Of a stretch of DNA of 64,000 nt, positions 8,864 through 16,616 are shown one piece after another (the first letter of the stretch is position 1; the number at the start of each line of letters is the position of its first letter). The notes under the pieces were generated by a model. The model was not told where the DNA came from and ran no database searches. It worked only from the letters and a program-made list of their open reading frames with translations. The position numbers and the translations under genes were made by a program. Source of the stretch: Butyrivibrio proteoclasticus (GTDB lineage Bacteria > Bacillota > Clostridia > Lachnospirales > Lachnospiraceae); NCBI RefSeq assembly GCF_900115735.1, contig NZ_FOXO01000010.1:63694-127693 (forward strand), read 5' to 3'.

Positions 8864-9913
8864 TCAGTCCTCCTTATTTGTAAGTTCATTCCACAGTGAA
8901 AAAACTTTTGTTTCTTCATCCGCTGACTTTTTTACATCAAATGAAATCTCTTTTATGGTTCCATAACTTGAAGTAAGCTCTACATCTGTTCTGACAGGTC
9001 TTCTGTAAAAATAGTCCATGGCGTATTGCTGTGTATCATAACTAACAACAAAGTCAATGAATTTTCCGGCATTGTAGCTGTGTGGTGCGTTTTTAAGCAT
9101 GGCACACCCATCAGGAACTGTGCTTGTTCCATCGTTTGGATATATGATAGAAATTTCATAGCCGAGCTCAATGTATTTTTTTGCTGTTTCTTCCAGAGTT
9201 ATTCCTATAAGGCAGTCGCCATCAGAAACTTCAGGTATGATGTCTCCTGATGATTTCAAGATATTTCCATCAAGCTGTTCATAAAACCTTGGAAGTAATG
9301 TTTCGTAAGATTCGTGGAAAAGCTGCTCCATCGTTGAAATGATGGTAAAGCTTGTCCCTGAATTATTAAGATCTGCATAGGCAATTTTGCCTTTCCATTT
9401 TTCATCAAAGAGATCTTTCCATTCCCTTGGCGCTTCAGATGAGGATACCAGTTTCCTGTTATAGATAAATACTATTGGAAGCTCTGTAAATGCAGTCCAT
9501 GCCCCTTCTTCTGACACATATGCCTTGTCCAGATACTGAACTTCACTGGTTTTGTATGGTAAAAAAATATCCTTTTGAGCTTCATAGCTTTCTATACCAC
9601 CGCCAAACATCACATCGCAAGCTCCCTGCTCCGATGCTTCTTTTGCCTTCTGCATCATTTCTGCTGTTCCACCAGCGTGCACCTCAACCCATATCCCGGT
9701 TCTGTTCTCAAATTCTCTGATTATTGGAAGGTACACTTCTTCTTTATGGGAAGTATAGACTATAAGCTGATTTTCTTCAGAAACACTATATTTTTCTGAG
9801 ATATAATCTATCTGTTCTTGTCTTTTACTATTTCCACATGACGAAATAAGGAGCATTACTGCTCCTGTAAGAATTGATACTATTATTTTCTTTGCTCTTT
9901 TCTTATTATCCAT
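8864..9913 (-). CDS. Sensory solute-binding lipoprotein (HptA-like)
   Basis: About 349 aa. The signal peptide MDNKKRAKKIIVSILTGAV continues into the lipobox region LLISSC, giving a lipid-anchored extracellular protein. The body resembles Fe3+/hexose-phosphate type-II binding proteins (YTSHKEEVYLPIIREFENRTGI, then VMFGGGIESYEAQK). ATG 9913 is chosen because it gives a normal signal peptide; ATG 9934 in the same frame is possible, and neither has a good ribosome site. The end carries the ribosome site of the kinase gene, so the two are tightly linked. A second binding protein for the transporter exists at 4826-6244, so this one more likely serves signalling. Confidence 0.82.
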   Translation of the reverse strand: MDNKKRAKKIIVSILTGAVMLLISSCGNSKRQEQIDYISEKYSVSEENQLIVYTSHKEEVYLPIIREFENRTGIWVEVHAGGTAEMMQKAKEASEQGACDVMFGGGIESYEAQKDIFLPYKTSEVQYLDKAYVSEEGAWTAFTELPIVFIYNRKLVSSSEAPREWKDLFDEKWKGKIAYADLNNSGTSFTIISTMEQLFHESYETLLPRFYEQLDGNILKSSGDIIPEVSDGDCLIGITLEETAKKYIELGYEISIIYPNDGTSTVPDGCAMLKNAPHSYNAGKFIDFVVSYDTQQYAMDYFYRRPVRTDVELTSSYGTIKEISFDVKKSADEETKVFSLWNELTNKED

Positions 9914-9934
9914 GCTGCTTTTTCTGATGTTCAT

Positions 9935-10092
9935 TAGTTATTGGATTATTTTAGTCTAATGCGACTTTCCATTTTCTCATTCAAAATATCATAATATATT
10001 TTACGTATCTATATTAGCTCCGTAAAGCGCTTTTTATACTTAGCCAACGCACTTGAATAACCTATGTCTTTATGTTAATATTATTTGTGCAT
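9935..10092. other. Divergent intergenic region upstream of the sensor operon and tRNA
   Basis: No gene seen. A palindrome AAAGCGCTTT at 10025-10034 faintly resembles a catabolite-response element (about 10 of 14 consensus positions by eye), which is too weak to call. It must hold the promoter of the minus-strand sensor operon, but I cannot identify a convincing -35/-10 pair for it. Confidence 0.4.
10053..10081 (+). promoter_or_regulatory. Promoter of tRNA-Arg
   Basis: A -35-like TTGAAT (10053-10058), a 17-bp spacer and a -10-like TAATAT (10076-10081) place the transcription start about five bases before the tRNA, a usual arrangement for a tRNA gene. Confidence 0.5.
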
Positions 10093-10166
10093 GTTTCCGT
10101 AGCTCAGCAGGATAGAGCGTCCGCCTCCTAAGCGGAAGGTCGTGCGTTCGAATCGCATCGGGAACA
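10093..10166 (+). tRNA. tRNA-Arg (anticodon CCT)
   Basis: A 74-nt cloverleaf. Acceptor GTTTCCG pairs with CGGGAAC (one T-G pair); D-arm GCTCAGCAGGATAGAGC; anticodon stem TCCGC/GCGGA with loop CTCCTAA, giving anticodon CCT that reads AGG; T-arm with loop TTCGAAT; discriminator A at 10166. CCA is not encoded. It is a single tRNA on the lagging side of the origin, followed at once by a nested inverted repeat and the hipBA genes. Confidence 0.96.
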
Positions 10167-10174
10167 TTCGTGAA

Positions 10175-10315
10175 GGCTACAAGCCATGCAAAAAAAGATA
10201 CATAAAAGCTCAATGGGAGTTTACTCACTAAAGAGCTTTTATGTATCTTTTTTTATAGGGCGCCAGCCCGCGACGAAGGAAGCTTTGCTTCCGAGTTCAT
10301 GCATGGCTTATAGCC
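10175..10315. repeat. Nested inverted repeat (three-way-junction-like) after tRNA-Arg
   Basis: Outer arms GGCTACAAGCCATGCA (10175-10190) and 10300-10315 match at 15 of 16 positions. Inside them lies a long perfect hairpin, 10190-10211 with 10233-10254 (15 bp plus flanking A/T runs, 22 bp in all), which itself loops GAGTTTACTC. A second internal hairpin, GGAAGC/GCTTCC, is at 10278-10292. The long hairpin with T-run at 10248-10254 would terminate the tRNA transcript, but the outer arms are not explained by termination. Confidence 0.8.
10190..10254. terminator. Bidirectional terminator after tRNA-Arg
   Basis: A 15-bp GC-containing stem (10197-10211 with 10233-10247) is flanked by an A-run upstream and a T-run downstream, so it can terminate in both directions. 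It is the inner hairpin of the larger nested repeat. Confidence 0.75.
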
Positions 10316-10372
10316 AGCGGTAAGCAATTTTTTAACCTTTTATGTAATAAATGCTATCATTATGTCAATTTA

Positions 10373-10409
10373 TTGCTGTTCAAGCCGATAATTGCTATAA
10401 TAATAGCAA
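10373..10409 (+). promoter_or_regulatory. hipBA promoter with embedded operator palindrome
   Basis: -35 TTGCTG (10373-10378), a 17-bp spacer and a perfect -10 TATAAT (10396-10401). The -10 lies inside an inverted repeat TTGCTAT-AATA-ATAGCAA (10392-10409). An XRE antitoxin bound there would block polymerase, which fits autorepression by HipB. A possible extra half-site TGCTAT occurs near 10352. Confidence 0.75.
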
Positions 10410-10442
10410 TATATAATAAAACCTCAAACCACGGAGCGAAAT

Positions 10443-10727
10443 ATGGATCAAATGAACTTTTTATGGGATACCCCATCAGACGTAGCCCTGAGACTGGCAA
10501 GAAAAATCAAAGATATAAGAAAAAGAAAAAAAATCACGCAGAAAGAGCTTGCAGGAAGAAGTAATGTAAGTTATGCGACATTGCGCAAATTTGAGAAAAC
10601 CGGACAGATATCACTTGAATCCTTTATAAAGCTTACTATGGAATTAGGACTTATACAGGAGATAAACAATCTGTTTACCGAGCCGGTTTATAGCAGCATC
10701 GAGGAGGTAATAAATGCAAGTAAATAA
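10443..10727 (+). CDS. hipB: HipB-like XRE antitoxin/repressor
   Basis: A 94-aa DNA-binding protein. Residues about 15-70 form a helix-turn-helix of the XRE/Cro type (LARKIKDIRKRKKITQKELA, then NVSYATLRKFEKTG). Expected to bind the palindrome overlapping its own promoter and to neutralise the HipA kinase. GGAG lies six bases before the ATG. It overlaps hipA by 14 nt; the hipA ribosome site GAGGAGG is within its last codons. An AT-rich 270-bp upstream region separates it from tRNA-Arg. Gene name is by family and arrangement. Confidence 0.88.
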   Translation: MDQMNFLWDTPSDVALRLARKIKDIRKRKKITQKELAGRSNVSYATLRKFEKTGQISLESFIKLTMELGLIQEINNLFTEPVYSSIEEVINASK

Positions 10728-11913
10728 AAAGTTAGATGTATACTATCATGAACAGCATGTAGGTACGCTTGCCGAAACTCCGGACAAAAGAATTGCTTTT
10801 CAGTATGATAGTGAATGGCAAAAACATGGCTTTTCTATCAGTCCTTTCTCGCTTCCGCTGCGAAATGACGTTTTTGTACCAAATGAAAGGTCTTTGGTAC
10901 GCTTTGGCGGACTATTCGGAGTTTTTGCCGACAGCCTACCTGATAGTTGGGGCCAACTTCTTTTGGAAAGATATTTAGAATCCATCGGTATAAAAAAAGG
11001 AGAAATAACTACATTAGAAAGACTAGCATACGTTGGAAAAAACGGAATGGGAGCTCTTGAATATATCCCATCCAAGGAATCTGACTTTGATTTCAAGAAC
11101 ACGGGACTGAATTTTGATACAATTGCAAAAGAATGTGAAAAAGTTCTCTCATCAAAAAAAGCAGACCAATTGGACATTTTATATAAGATGGGTGGTTCTA
11201 GCGGGGGAACTAGACCTAAAGTGCTTCTTTCAGAAGACAATCGCGATTGGATAGTAAAATTCCCATCAAAAAATGATCCGGAAATAAGTGGAAAAAGAGA
11301 ATACGATTACTCACTATGTGCCAAAGACTGCAGTATAGTAATGACGGAAACATCTCTAATTCCATCTGCTGTCTGTGAAGGATATTTTAAAACTGAACGA
11401 TTCGACAGGAAAGATGGAGAAAAAATATTCACCATCACGTTTGCAGCCCTTTTGGAAGCAGATTATCGAACTCCTTCATGCGATTATGAAACCTATTTCA
11501 AATTAGTTCGGGCGCTTACGAAAGATGCCACGTTAGATAAAGAACAGTTGTATAGAATAATGGCCTTTAACGTGGCTGGTCATAACCGGGATGATCACAC
11601 AAAGAACTTCTCTTTTAAATATACTGATCTTCATGGATGGAAACTCGCTCCGGCATACGACATTACATACAGTGATACATATTGGGGTGAACAGACAACA
11701 TCAGTAAATGGCAAAGGCAAAGATATTTCCAGAGACGACATAGTAAAAGTTGGGTCAGAATCTGGATTATCAATGGATTTTTGTACAAGCTGTTACGACG
11801 ATATATATTCGAAAATAAGCACATTAGGGCCATATCTTGATCCTGACTCTGGCTTTACAAAACATATCCCATTTAGAGAGCGTATTTTGGAAATGTCTGA
11901 ACCAAAGCAATAA
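10714..11913 (+). CDS. hipA: HipA-type serine/threonine kinase toxin
   Basis: A 399-aa kinase. An N-terminal Couple_HipA-like region (1-110) is followed by a HipA_C kinase domain with a glycine-rich loop MGGSSGGTRPKVL (159-171), catalytic NRDDHTKNF (291-299, base Asp293) and metal-binding PAYDIT (Asp316). In E. coli, HipA phosphorylates glutamyl-tRNA synthetase and causes growth arrest; the target here is unknown. All key residues are present, so it is probably active. Its plus-strand position on the lagging side and its place next to a tRNA gene are consistent with acquisition. It is followed at 39 nt by a small ORF. Confidence 0.92.
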   Translation: MQVNKKLDVYYHEQHVGTLAETPDKRIAFQYDSEWQKHGFSISPFSLPLRNDVFVPNERSLVRFGGLFGVFADSLPDSWGQLLLERYLESIGIKKGEITTLERLAYVGKNGMGALEYIPSKESDFDFKNTGLNFDTIAKECEKVLSSKKADQLDILYKMGGSSGGTRPKVLLSEDNRDWIVKFPSKNDPEISGKREYDYSLCAKDCSIVMTETSLIPSAVCEGYFKTERFDRKDGEKIFTITFAALLEADYRTPSCDYETYFKLVRALTKDATLDKEQLYRIMAFNVAGHNRDDHTKNFSFKYTDLHGWKLAPAYDITYSDTYWGEQTTSVNGKGKDISRDDIVKVGSESGLSMDFCTSCYDDIYSKISTLGPYLDPDSGFTKHIPFRERILEMSEPKQ

Positions 11914-11925
11914 GGACTTTGTTTA

Positions 11926-11934
11926 TGATATACT
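11926..11934 (+). promoter_or_regulatory. Possible extended -10 promoter for small ORF and radical SAM gene
   Basis: TGATATACT forms an extended -10 element just after the hipA stop, without a recognisable -35. It could drive the 46-aa ORF and the radical SAM gene independently of hipBA. Confidence 0.35.
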
Positions 11935-11952
11935 TTAGATGATAGGAGTTAT

Positions 11953-12093
11953 ATGTCAGGAATACTTGAAGATCCTATAGATGAGAAAGACAAAATAGCG
12001 GATTTTTGGGTAAGAACGGCCGGAACACCTAAACAAAGAGCTTCTAAAGATAAGGAAAATCCTAAAAAGATGCTCAAGCAATATGCAAAATAG
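11953..12093 (+). CDS. Small 46-aa protein of unknown function
   Basis: An easily missed ORF, MSGILEDPIDEKDKIADFWV onward, ending KMLKQYAK. The ribosome site AGGAG (11944-11948) is four bases before the ATG. The first half is acidic and the second half strongly basic (many Lys, Arg), with no Cys and no membrane segment. It lies 39 nt after hipA and 9 nt before the radical SAM gene on the same strand, so co-transcription is likely. I do not recognise a family. It could be a partner of the enzyme or an independent small protein. Confidence 0.6.
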   Translation: MSGILEDPIDEKDKIADFWVRTAGTPKQRASKDKENPKKMLKQYAK

Positions 12094-12102
12094 TTAGTCA
12101 GA

Positions 12103-12996
12103 ATGGATGGTGAAAAGATGCATTTTACTGACGCAAAGAGTATTCTGTCCGGAAAAAATGGATACTGTGGAATGAACATTTACCGTGGATGCACCCACGG
12201 TTGTATTTATTGTGACAGCCGGAGCACATGCTATCAATTCACACATCCCTTTGAAGATGTTGAGGTAAAGCAGAATGCTCCTGAACTCTTAGAAAAAGCT
12301 CTGAAATCCAAACGAAAAACGTGCATGATTGGGACTGGTGCAATGTCCGATCCATACATGCATTGCGAAAAAGAACTACAACTGACGAGACGTTGTTTGG
12401 AAATAATACTTCAATATGGCTTTGGAGCTGCTATTCAAACTAAATCAGACTTAATTCTTCGCGATATCGATTTACTTACAGAGATTAGTAGAACTGCCAA
12501 ATGTGTAGTACAAATTACACTTACAACCTATGACGATGATCTTTGCAAAATCCTTGAACCTAATGTCTGTAATACCAAGCGCCGAATTGAAGTTTTATCA
12601 ATTTTGCAGGAAAAAGGTATTCCGACTATAGTTTGGCTTACTCCTATTTTGCCGTTTATCAATGATACAAAAGAAAATATTTCAGCCATACTTAATGAAT
12701 GTGTTAGAACAGGCGTTAAAGGTGTTATCGATTTTGGTATGGGCCTTACTCTTCGTGAAGGCGACAGAGAATATTATTATGCAGCATTAGATAAGTTTTT
12801 CCCAGGGATGAAAGAGCGGTATATCAAACAGTACGGAAATTCATATGAATTACCTAGTCCTAATTCAAAAGAATTAAAGAAACTATTTCAAAACATCTGC
12901 ATGGATAACGGGCTTCTATCAACACCTGATGATTGTTTTAAATTTTTACAGGAGCTTCCTGAAAAATATAAGCAAATGAGTCTTTTTGATTTCTAG
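12103..12996 (+). CDS. SPL-family radical SAM protein
   Basis: 297 aa. The iron-sulfur motif CTHGCIYC (form CxxxCxxC) is near residue 30, in a GMNIYRGCTHGCIYCDSRS context typical of the spore-photoproduct-lyase-like group (SplB/Rv2578c relatives). A TIM-barrel body follows, with segments such as IGTGAMSDPYMHCEK and AIQTKSDLILRDIDLL. Substrate unknown: this group includes DNA-photoproduct repair, but most members are uncharacterised. ATG 12103 overlaps poorly with a ribosome site; ATG 12118, with GGTGA upstream, is an alternative. It ends the hipBA/small-ORF cluster and is followed by a terminator. Confidence 0.88.
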   Translation: MDGEKMHFTDAKSILSGKNGYCGMNIYRGCTHGCIYCDSRSTCYQFTHPFEDVEVKQNAPELLEKALKSKRKTCMIGTGAMSDPYMHCEKELQLTRRCLEIILQYGFGAAIQTKSDLILRDIDLLTEISRTAKCVVQITLTTYDDDLCKILEPNVCNTKRRIEVLSILQEKGIPTIVWLTPILPFINDTKENISAILNECVRTGVKGVIDFGMGLTLREGDREYYYAALDKFFPGMKERYIKQYGNSYELPSPNSKELKKLFQNICMDNGLLSTPDDCFKFLQELPEKYKQMSLFDF

Positions 12997-13043
12997 GTAT
13001 AGTTTAATTATAATTGTTCTCTCTATTTGATTACATTGCATCA

Positions 13044-13071
13044 AAAAAGGAAGTCATGCGACTTCCTTTTT
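13044..13071. terminator. Bidirectional terminator between radical SAM gene and deoD
   Basis: A perfect stem AAAAAGGAAGTC / GACTTCCTTTTT with loop ATGC serves both convergent transcripts. Confidence 0.85.
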
Positions 13072-13075
13072 ATAA

Positions 13076-13783
13076 TTAAAGCTGAATTGCTGTCTTAAGT
13101 GCAATTTCCATCATGTCTGTGAAGCTTGTCTGACGCTCCTGCGCTGAAAGCTCTTCACTCTTGAAGAGGTGATCCGAAATTGTAAGAATTGTAAGTGCAT
13201 TCTTGTGAGCTTCTGCTGCATTCATGTAGAGAGCTGGTGTTTCCATCTCTACAGCAAGGGCTCCCATCTTCTTGTAAAGTTCGCTCTCATTGCATTTCTT
13301 GTAGAATGCATCTGATGAAAGAACATCGCCTACATGGTAGGTAACACCTTTTTCTTTTGCTATAGCTACTGCTTTTTCAAGAATCTTGTAGCTTGCTGTT
13401 GGAGCAAATGTTCCTGGAAGTCCGAACTGGAATCCATAGTTAGAATCTGTGTGAGCACCCATTGCAAAAATGATGTCTCTTACATTAACATCATCCTGTA
13501 ATCCACCGGCGCTTCCAACTCTGATGATGTTATCCACATCATAGAAGTTAAAAAGTTCATAAGTGTAGATTCCAATTGATGGAATTCCCATACCATGTCC
13601 CATTACTGATATTTCTTTTCCATCATACTTACCTGTAAAACCGAGCATTCCTCTTACTTCATTGAAGCACTTTATATCAGTCATAAATGTCTCAGCTATA
13701 AACTTCGCACGAAGTGGATCACCTGGCATTAAGACGGTCTTCGCTATATCACCTTTTTCTGCGCTATTATGTGGTGTTGACAT
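13076..13783 (-). CDS. deoD: Purine nucleoside phosphorylase (DeoD type)
   Basis: A 235-aa cytosolic enzyme that cleaves purine (deoxy)ribonucleosides with phosphate to a free base and (deoxy)ribose-1-phosphate. The hexameric DeoD signature is visible: phosphate loop MPGDPLRAKFIA near 20-31, GHGMGIPSIGIYTYEL, and RVGSAGGL. The length matches the family. ATG at 13783 is 14 nt after the upstream stop. It is the last gene of a likely parA-to-deoD transcription unit. Confidence 0.96.
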   Translation of the reverse strand: MSTPHNSAEKGDIAKTVLMPGDPLRAKFIAETFMTDIKCFNEVRGMLGFTGKYDGKEISVMGHGMGIPSIGIYTYELFNFYDVDNIIRVGSAGGLQDDVNVRDIIFAMGAHTDSNYGFQFGLPGTFAPTASYKILEKAVAIAKEKGVTYHVGDVLSSDAFYKKCNESELYKKMGALAVEMETPALYMNAAEAHKNALTILTISDHLFKSEELSAQERQTSFTDMMEIALKTAIQL

Positions 13784-13797
13784 AGTTTAATCTCCTT

Positions 13798-14685
13798 TCA
13801 ATTTGCATCTGGAAAATTAATATACCCCTGCATCCAGATATTTCCTTTGAATCTTCTACCAACTGCTGGTTCTCCCAACAAATCTTCATCATTTATACAA
13901 ACATCAAATTCAAGATCATTACAGTTAACACGCATAATATGAATTTTTTCTTTTGTCATATTATTTTCAACAGCCCTAGTTTCTGTTATTTCACCAAGAA
14001 CTGAATAATGATCACACTCTACTCCATAAGGCATAAAGTATGAATCAACGAGACTGTATACATCCTGCTTTCTGATTTTTTTAGATAAAGTTGTGTAAAG
14101 ATCCATATCGTCAAGGGTCAGGGATTCGATTGCTGTCTCATCCCCTCTCCTTGCATTATTTATTAACTTATTTCTATAATTGTTTTTCTTTTTGGCAACC
14201 TCTTTTTCCTCTTCTGTCTTGGCTATGGGCATTAGTATCTGTCCCTTAATTGACAGAGCAGAAAGAGATAGCGTTGTTCCTCGTATTGGAAAATGATCTT
14301 CATTCTCATACTTCACATATGGAATCATATTTTGAAGATAAAAAATAAGTGTCACTCCAATTCTGGGTTCATTACAAACTCCGGCATATGAATATTGTGC
14401 TGCATGTCTCTCAACATTGATATCTTCTTCAGTACTTATCCCTGTTGGGATTAGATAAGGATAGTAATATTCATAAATAAACTTATCCTCTTCATCAAAT
14501 TCTCCGCAAACAGCAAATCCAATTCCATCAGCAAAATCTCTTGCAAATTCAGCCAATATTACGTTATCACTTGTTGTTACATATGAGCGCTTTCCTGCAT
14601 TTTGTATAGAATCAGTTATTAATTTTGTCAGTTCTTTTCTATCTTTAATTTTGGAAAAACCTACCGCTCTTAAGAATTTATGCAA
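13798..14685 (-). CDS. DUF3881-like protein, function unknown
   Basis: A 295-aa soluble protein beginning HKFLRAVGFSKI, which I associate with the DUF3881 family of Lachnospiraceae; this is from memory, not a search. There is no signal peptide or membrane segment. A Lys/Glu-rich stretch (KTEEEKEVAKKKN) occupies the middle. The start is a TTG, with AGAGGTG about nine bases upstream. It lies 36 nt after serS and 14 nt before deoD on the same strand. Confidence 0.72.
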   Translation of the reverse strand: MHKFLRAVGFSKIKDRKELTKLITDSIQNAGKRSYVTTSDNVILAEFARDFADGIGFAVCGEFDEEDKFIYEYYYPYLIPTGISTEEDINVERHAAQYSYAGVCNEPRIGVTLIFYLQNMIPYVKYENEDHFPIRGTTLSLSALSIKGQILMPIAKTEEEKEVAKKKNNYRNKLINNARRGDETAIESLTLDDMDLYTTLSKKIRKQDVYSLVDSYFMPYGVECDHYSVLGEITETRAVENNMTKEKIHIMRVNCNDLEFDVCINDEDLLGEPAVGRRFKGNIWMQGYINFPDAN

Positions 14686-14721
14686 TCAGATTTCACCTCT
14701 TTCTGAGTTTCGATTATACAA

Positions 14722-16014
14722 TTAGTTCTTTTTTGTAGGAACAAGAACTTCTTTTCCACCCATGTATGGACGAAGAACTTCAGGAATTCTTACACTTCCA
14801 TCAGCCTGAAGGTTGTTCTCAAGAAATGCGATAAGCATTCTTGGTGGAGCAACAACAGTGTTGTTAAGTGTATGTGCGAGGTAGTTTCCATCTTTACCTT
14901 TGATTCTGATTTTAAGTCTTCTTGCCTGTGCATCTCCAAGGTTAGAGCAGCTACCAACTTCAAAGTATTTCTTCTGTCTTGGTGACCAAGCTTCTACGTC
15001 ACATGATTTGCACTTAAGGTCTGCCAAATCTCCTGAACAGCACTCAAGTGTACGAACAGGAATATCCATTGATCTGAAAAGATCTACAGTGTTCTTCCAG
15101 AGCTTGTCATACCATGTCTTTGATTCTTCTGGTTTACATATAACAACCATTTCCTGCTTTTCGAACTGGTGAATTCTATAAACTCCACGCTCTTCTATTC
15201 CGTGAGCACCTTTTTCTTTTCTGAAACAAGGTGAATAACTTGTAAGTGCCTTCGGTACTTCGTCTTCTGGAATAATCTGATCAATGAACTTACCGATCAT
15301 TGAATGTTCACTAGTTCCGATAAGATAGAGGTCTTCACCTTCAATCTTATACATCATAGCTTCCATTTCTGGGAAACTCATAACACCTGCAACTACGTTT
15401 CCATGGATCATGAAAGGAGGTACACAATATGTAAATCCTCTGTCAATCATGAAATCTCTTGCATATGAAATAACTGCAGAATGAAGTCTTGCAATATCAC
15501 CCATAAGATAATAGAATCCATTACCTGCAACTCTTCTTGCTGCATCAAGGTCGATGCCGTTGAAGCTCTCCATGATATCTGTATGATAAGGAATCTCAAA
15601 ATCAGGAACTACAGGCTCGCCAAACTTTTCAATCTCAACGTTCTGTGAGTCATCTTTACCGATTGGAACAGAATCATCTATTATCTGAGGAATGATCATC
15701 ATTCTGTTAGTAACTTCTTCATCAAGTTTCTTCTGATTTTCCTCAAGTTCTTCAAGTCTCTTTGCTTCTTTTGCTACTTCATCCTTAAGGGCCATTGCTT
15801 CGTCTTTTTTGCCCTGAGCCATGAGTCCACCGATTTCTTTAGAAATCTTGTTCTTATGAGCACGGATTTCATCAGCTTCCTGCTGGTTTGATCTTCTCTC
15901 TTCATCAAGCTTTATTACTTCATCAACAAGAGGAAGCTTTTCATCCTGGAATTTTTTCTTGATGTTTTCTCTTACTACATCTGGGTTTTCACGTAAAAAT
16001 TTAATGTCGATCAT
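14722..16014 (-). CDS. serS: Seryl-tRNA synthetase
   Basis: 430 aa. Charges tRNA-Ser with serine. The N-terminal coiled-coil tRNA-binding arm (about 30-105, rich in Glu/Lys, KEIGGLMAQGKKDEAMALKD) is followed by a class II catalytic core with motif 2 CFRKEKGAHGIEERGVYRIH and the motif 3 region near the C-terminus. ATG 16014 is preferred because GGAGGAG lies just before it; the in-frame ATG at 16029 would put that site inside the gene. I saw no T-box leader in the short upstream gap. Confidence 0.96.
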   Translation of the reverse strand: MIDIKFLRENPDVVRENIKKKFQDEKLPLVDEVIKLDEERRSNQQEADEIRAHKNKISKEIGGLMAQGKKDEAMALKDEVAKEAKRLEELEENQKKLDEEVTNRMMIIPQIIDDSVPIGKDDSQNVEIEKFGEPVVPDFEIPYHTDIMESFNGIDLDAARRVAGNGFYYLMGDIARLHSAVISYARDFMIDRGFTYCVPPFMIHGNVVAGVMSFPEMEAMMYKIEGEDLYLIGTSEHSMIGKFIDQIIPEDEVPKALTSYSPCFRKEKGAHGIEERGVYRIHQFEKQEMVVICKPEESKTWYDKLWKNTVDLFRSMDIPVRTLECCSGDLADLKCKSCDVEAWSPRQKKYFEVGSCSNLGDAQARRLKIRIKGKDGNYLAHTLNNTVVAPPRMLIAFLENNLQADGSVRIPEVLRPYMGGKEVLVPTKKN

Positions 16015-16078
16015 TTCGATCTCCTCCAAAAAAATATTATTGAAATATATTTATAACAATTTAACTTAAAATAAGTTG

Positions 16079-16600
16079 TTATCTATTTACACTGTCAAGC
16101 GCTTGCTCTAAAGCTTTCTTCTCTTCATTGCTTAACTCAACATCTGCTACTCCTGCATCTATTTCTTTAGAGTAGGCATAATTTATTCCATCAGTTCCAT
16201 GAACAGAATTCAATAGAAATCCATTATCATTTTCGTCCAAAAGGCATAATGAAAAGCTAAGTTTTCCACCGCTTTGGTTGAATGCATCATACTTTTCTAA
16301 TCCTATTTTTTGGAATGTTCTAGATAATCTTCTATTGATATCAATTATATCTTTTCTGTTTTTCTCATTCTCACTTCTGATAAGTCTGTTATCATGAAAT
16401 AATCCAGAGATTTCTTCTTCCATGGATTTAGCTTCTTTACCCTGCATAAACTTGTTATATTTTTTTTCTAATTTCTTCAGTTTATTTGCATTGATAATAA
16501 GTAGCACAAACAAAACAATGATTAGAACCATTAGTAATATAAATAATATTGCAGGATCTAAGTTTCCTATTCCTATAGCATTAAATAATACACTATTCAT
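16079..16600 (-). CDS. DUF4446-like membrane-anchored protein
   Basis: 173 aa with one N-terminal membrane segment (about 17-38), a coiled-coil-like charged stretch (about 40-100), and a conserved C-terminal domain ending in a YDAFNQSGGKLSFSLCLLDE-type segment. This is typical of the DUF4446 family often found next to parB; the function is not established. It starts 16 nt after parB and precedes serS. The membrane anchor next to chromosome-partition genes suggests, but does not show, a role at the cell envelope. Confidence 0.8.
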   Translation of the reverse strand: MNSVLFNAIGIGNLDPAILFILLMVLIIVLFVLLIINANKLKKLEKKYNKFMQGKEAKSMEEEISGLFHDNRLIRSENEKNRKDIIDINRRLSRTFQKIGLEKYDAFNQSGGKLSFSLCLLDENDNGFLLNSVHGTDGINYAYSKEIDAGVADVELSNEEKKALEQALDSVNR

Positions 16601-16616
16601 TTATATTATCTCCATC

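Noticed and set aside
10025..10034. CcpA cre site AAAGCGCTTT before the sensor operon
   Set aside because: Matches only about 10 of 14 consensus positions and lacks the outer TG/CA bases.
10093..12996. Integrated prophage or integrative element at tRNA-Arg
   Set aside because: No integrase, no duplicated tRNA 3' end was seen, and no phage genes follow; only a hipBA-type module is present.
16030..16078. T-box leader for serS
   Set aside because: The gap is only about 60 bp, AT-rich, with no T-box sequence or specifier structure.
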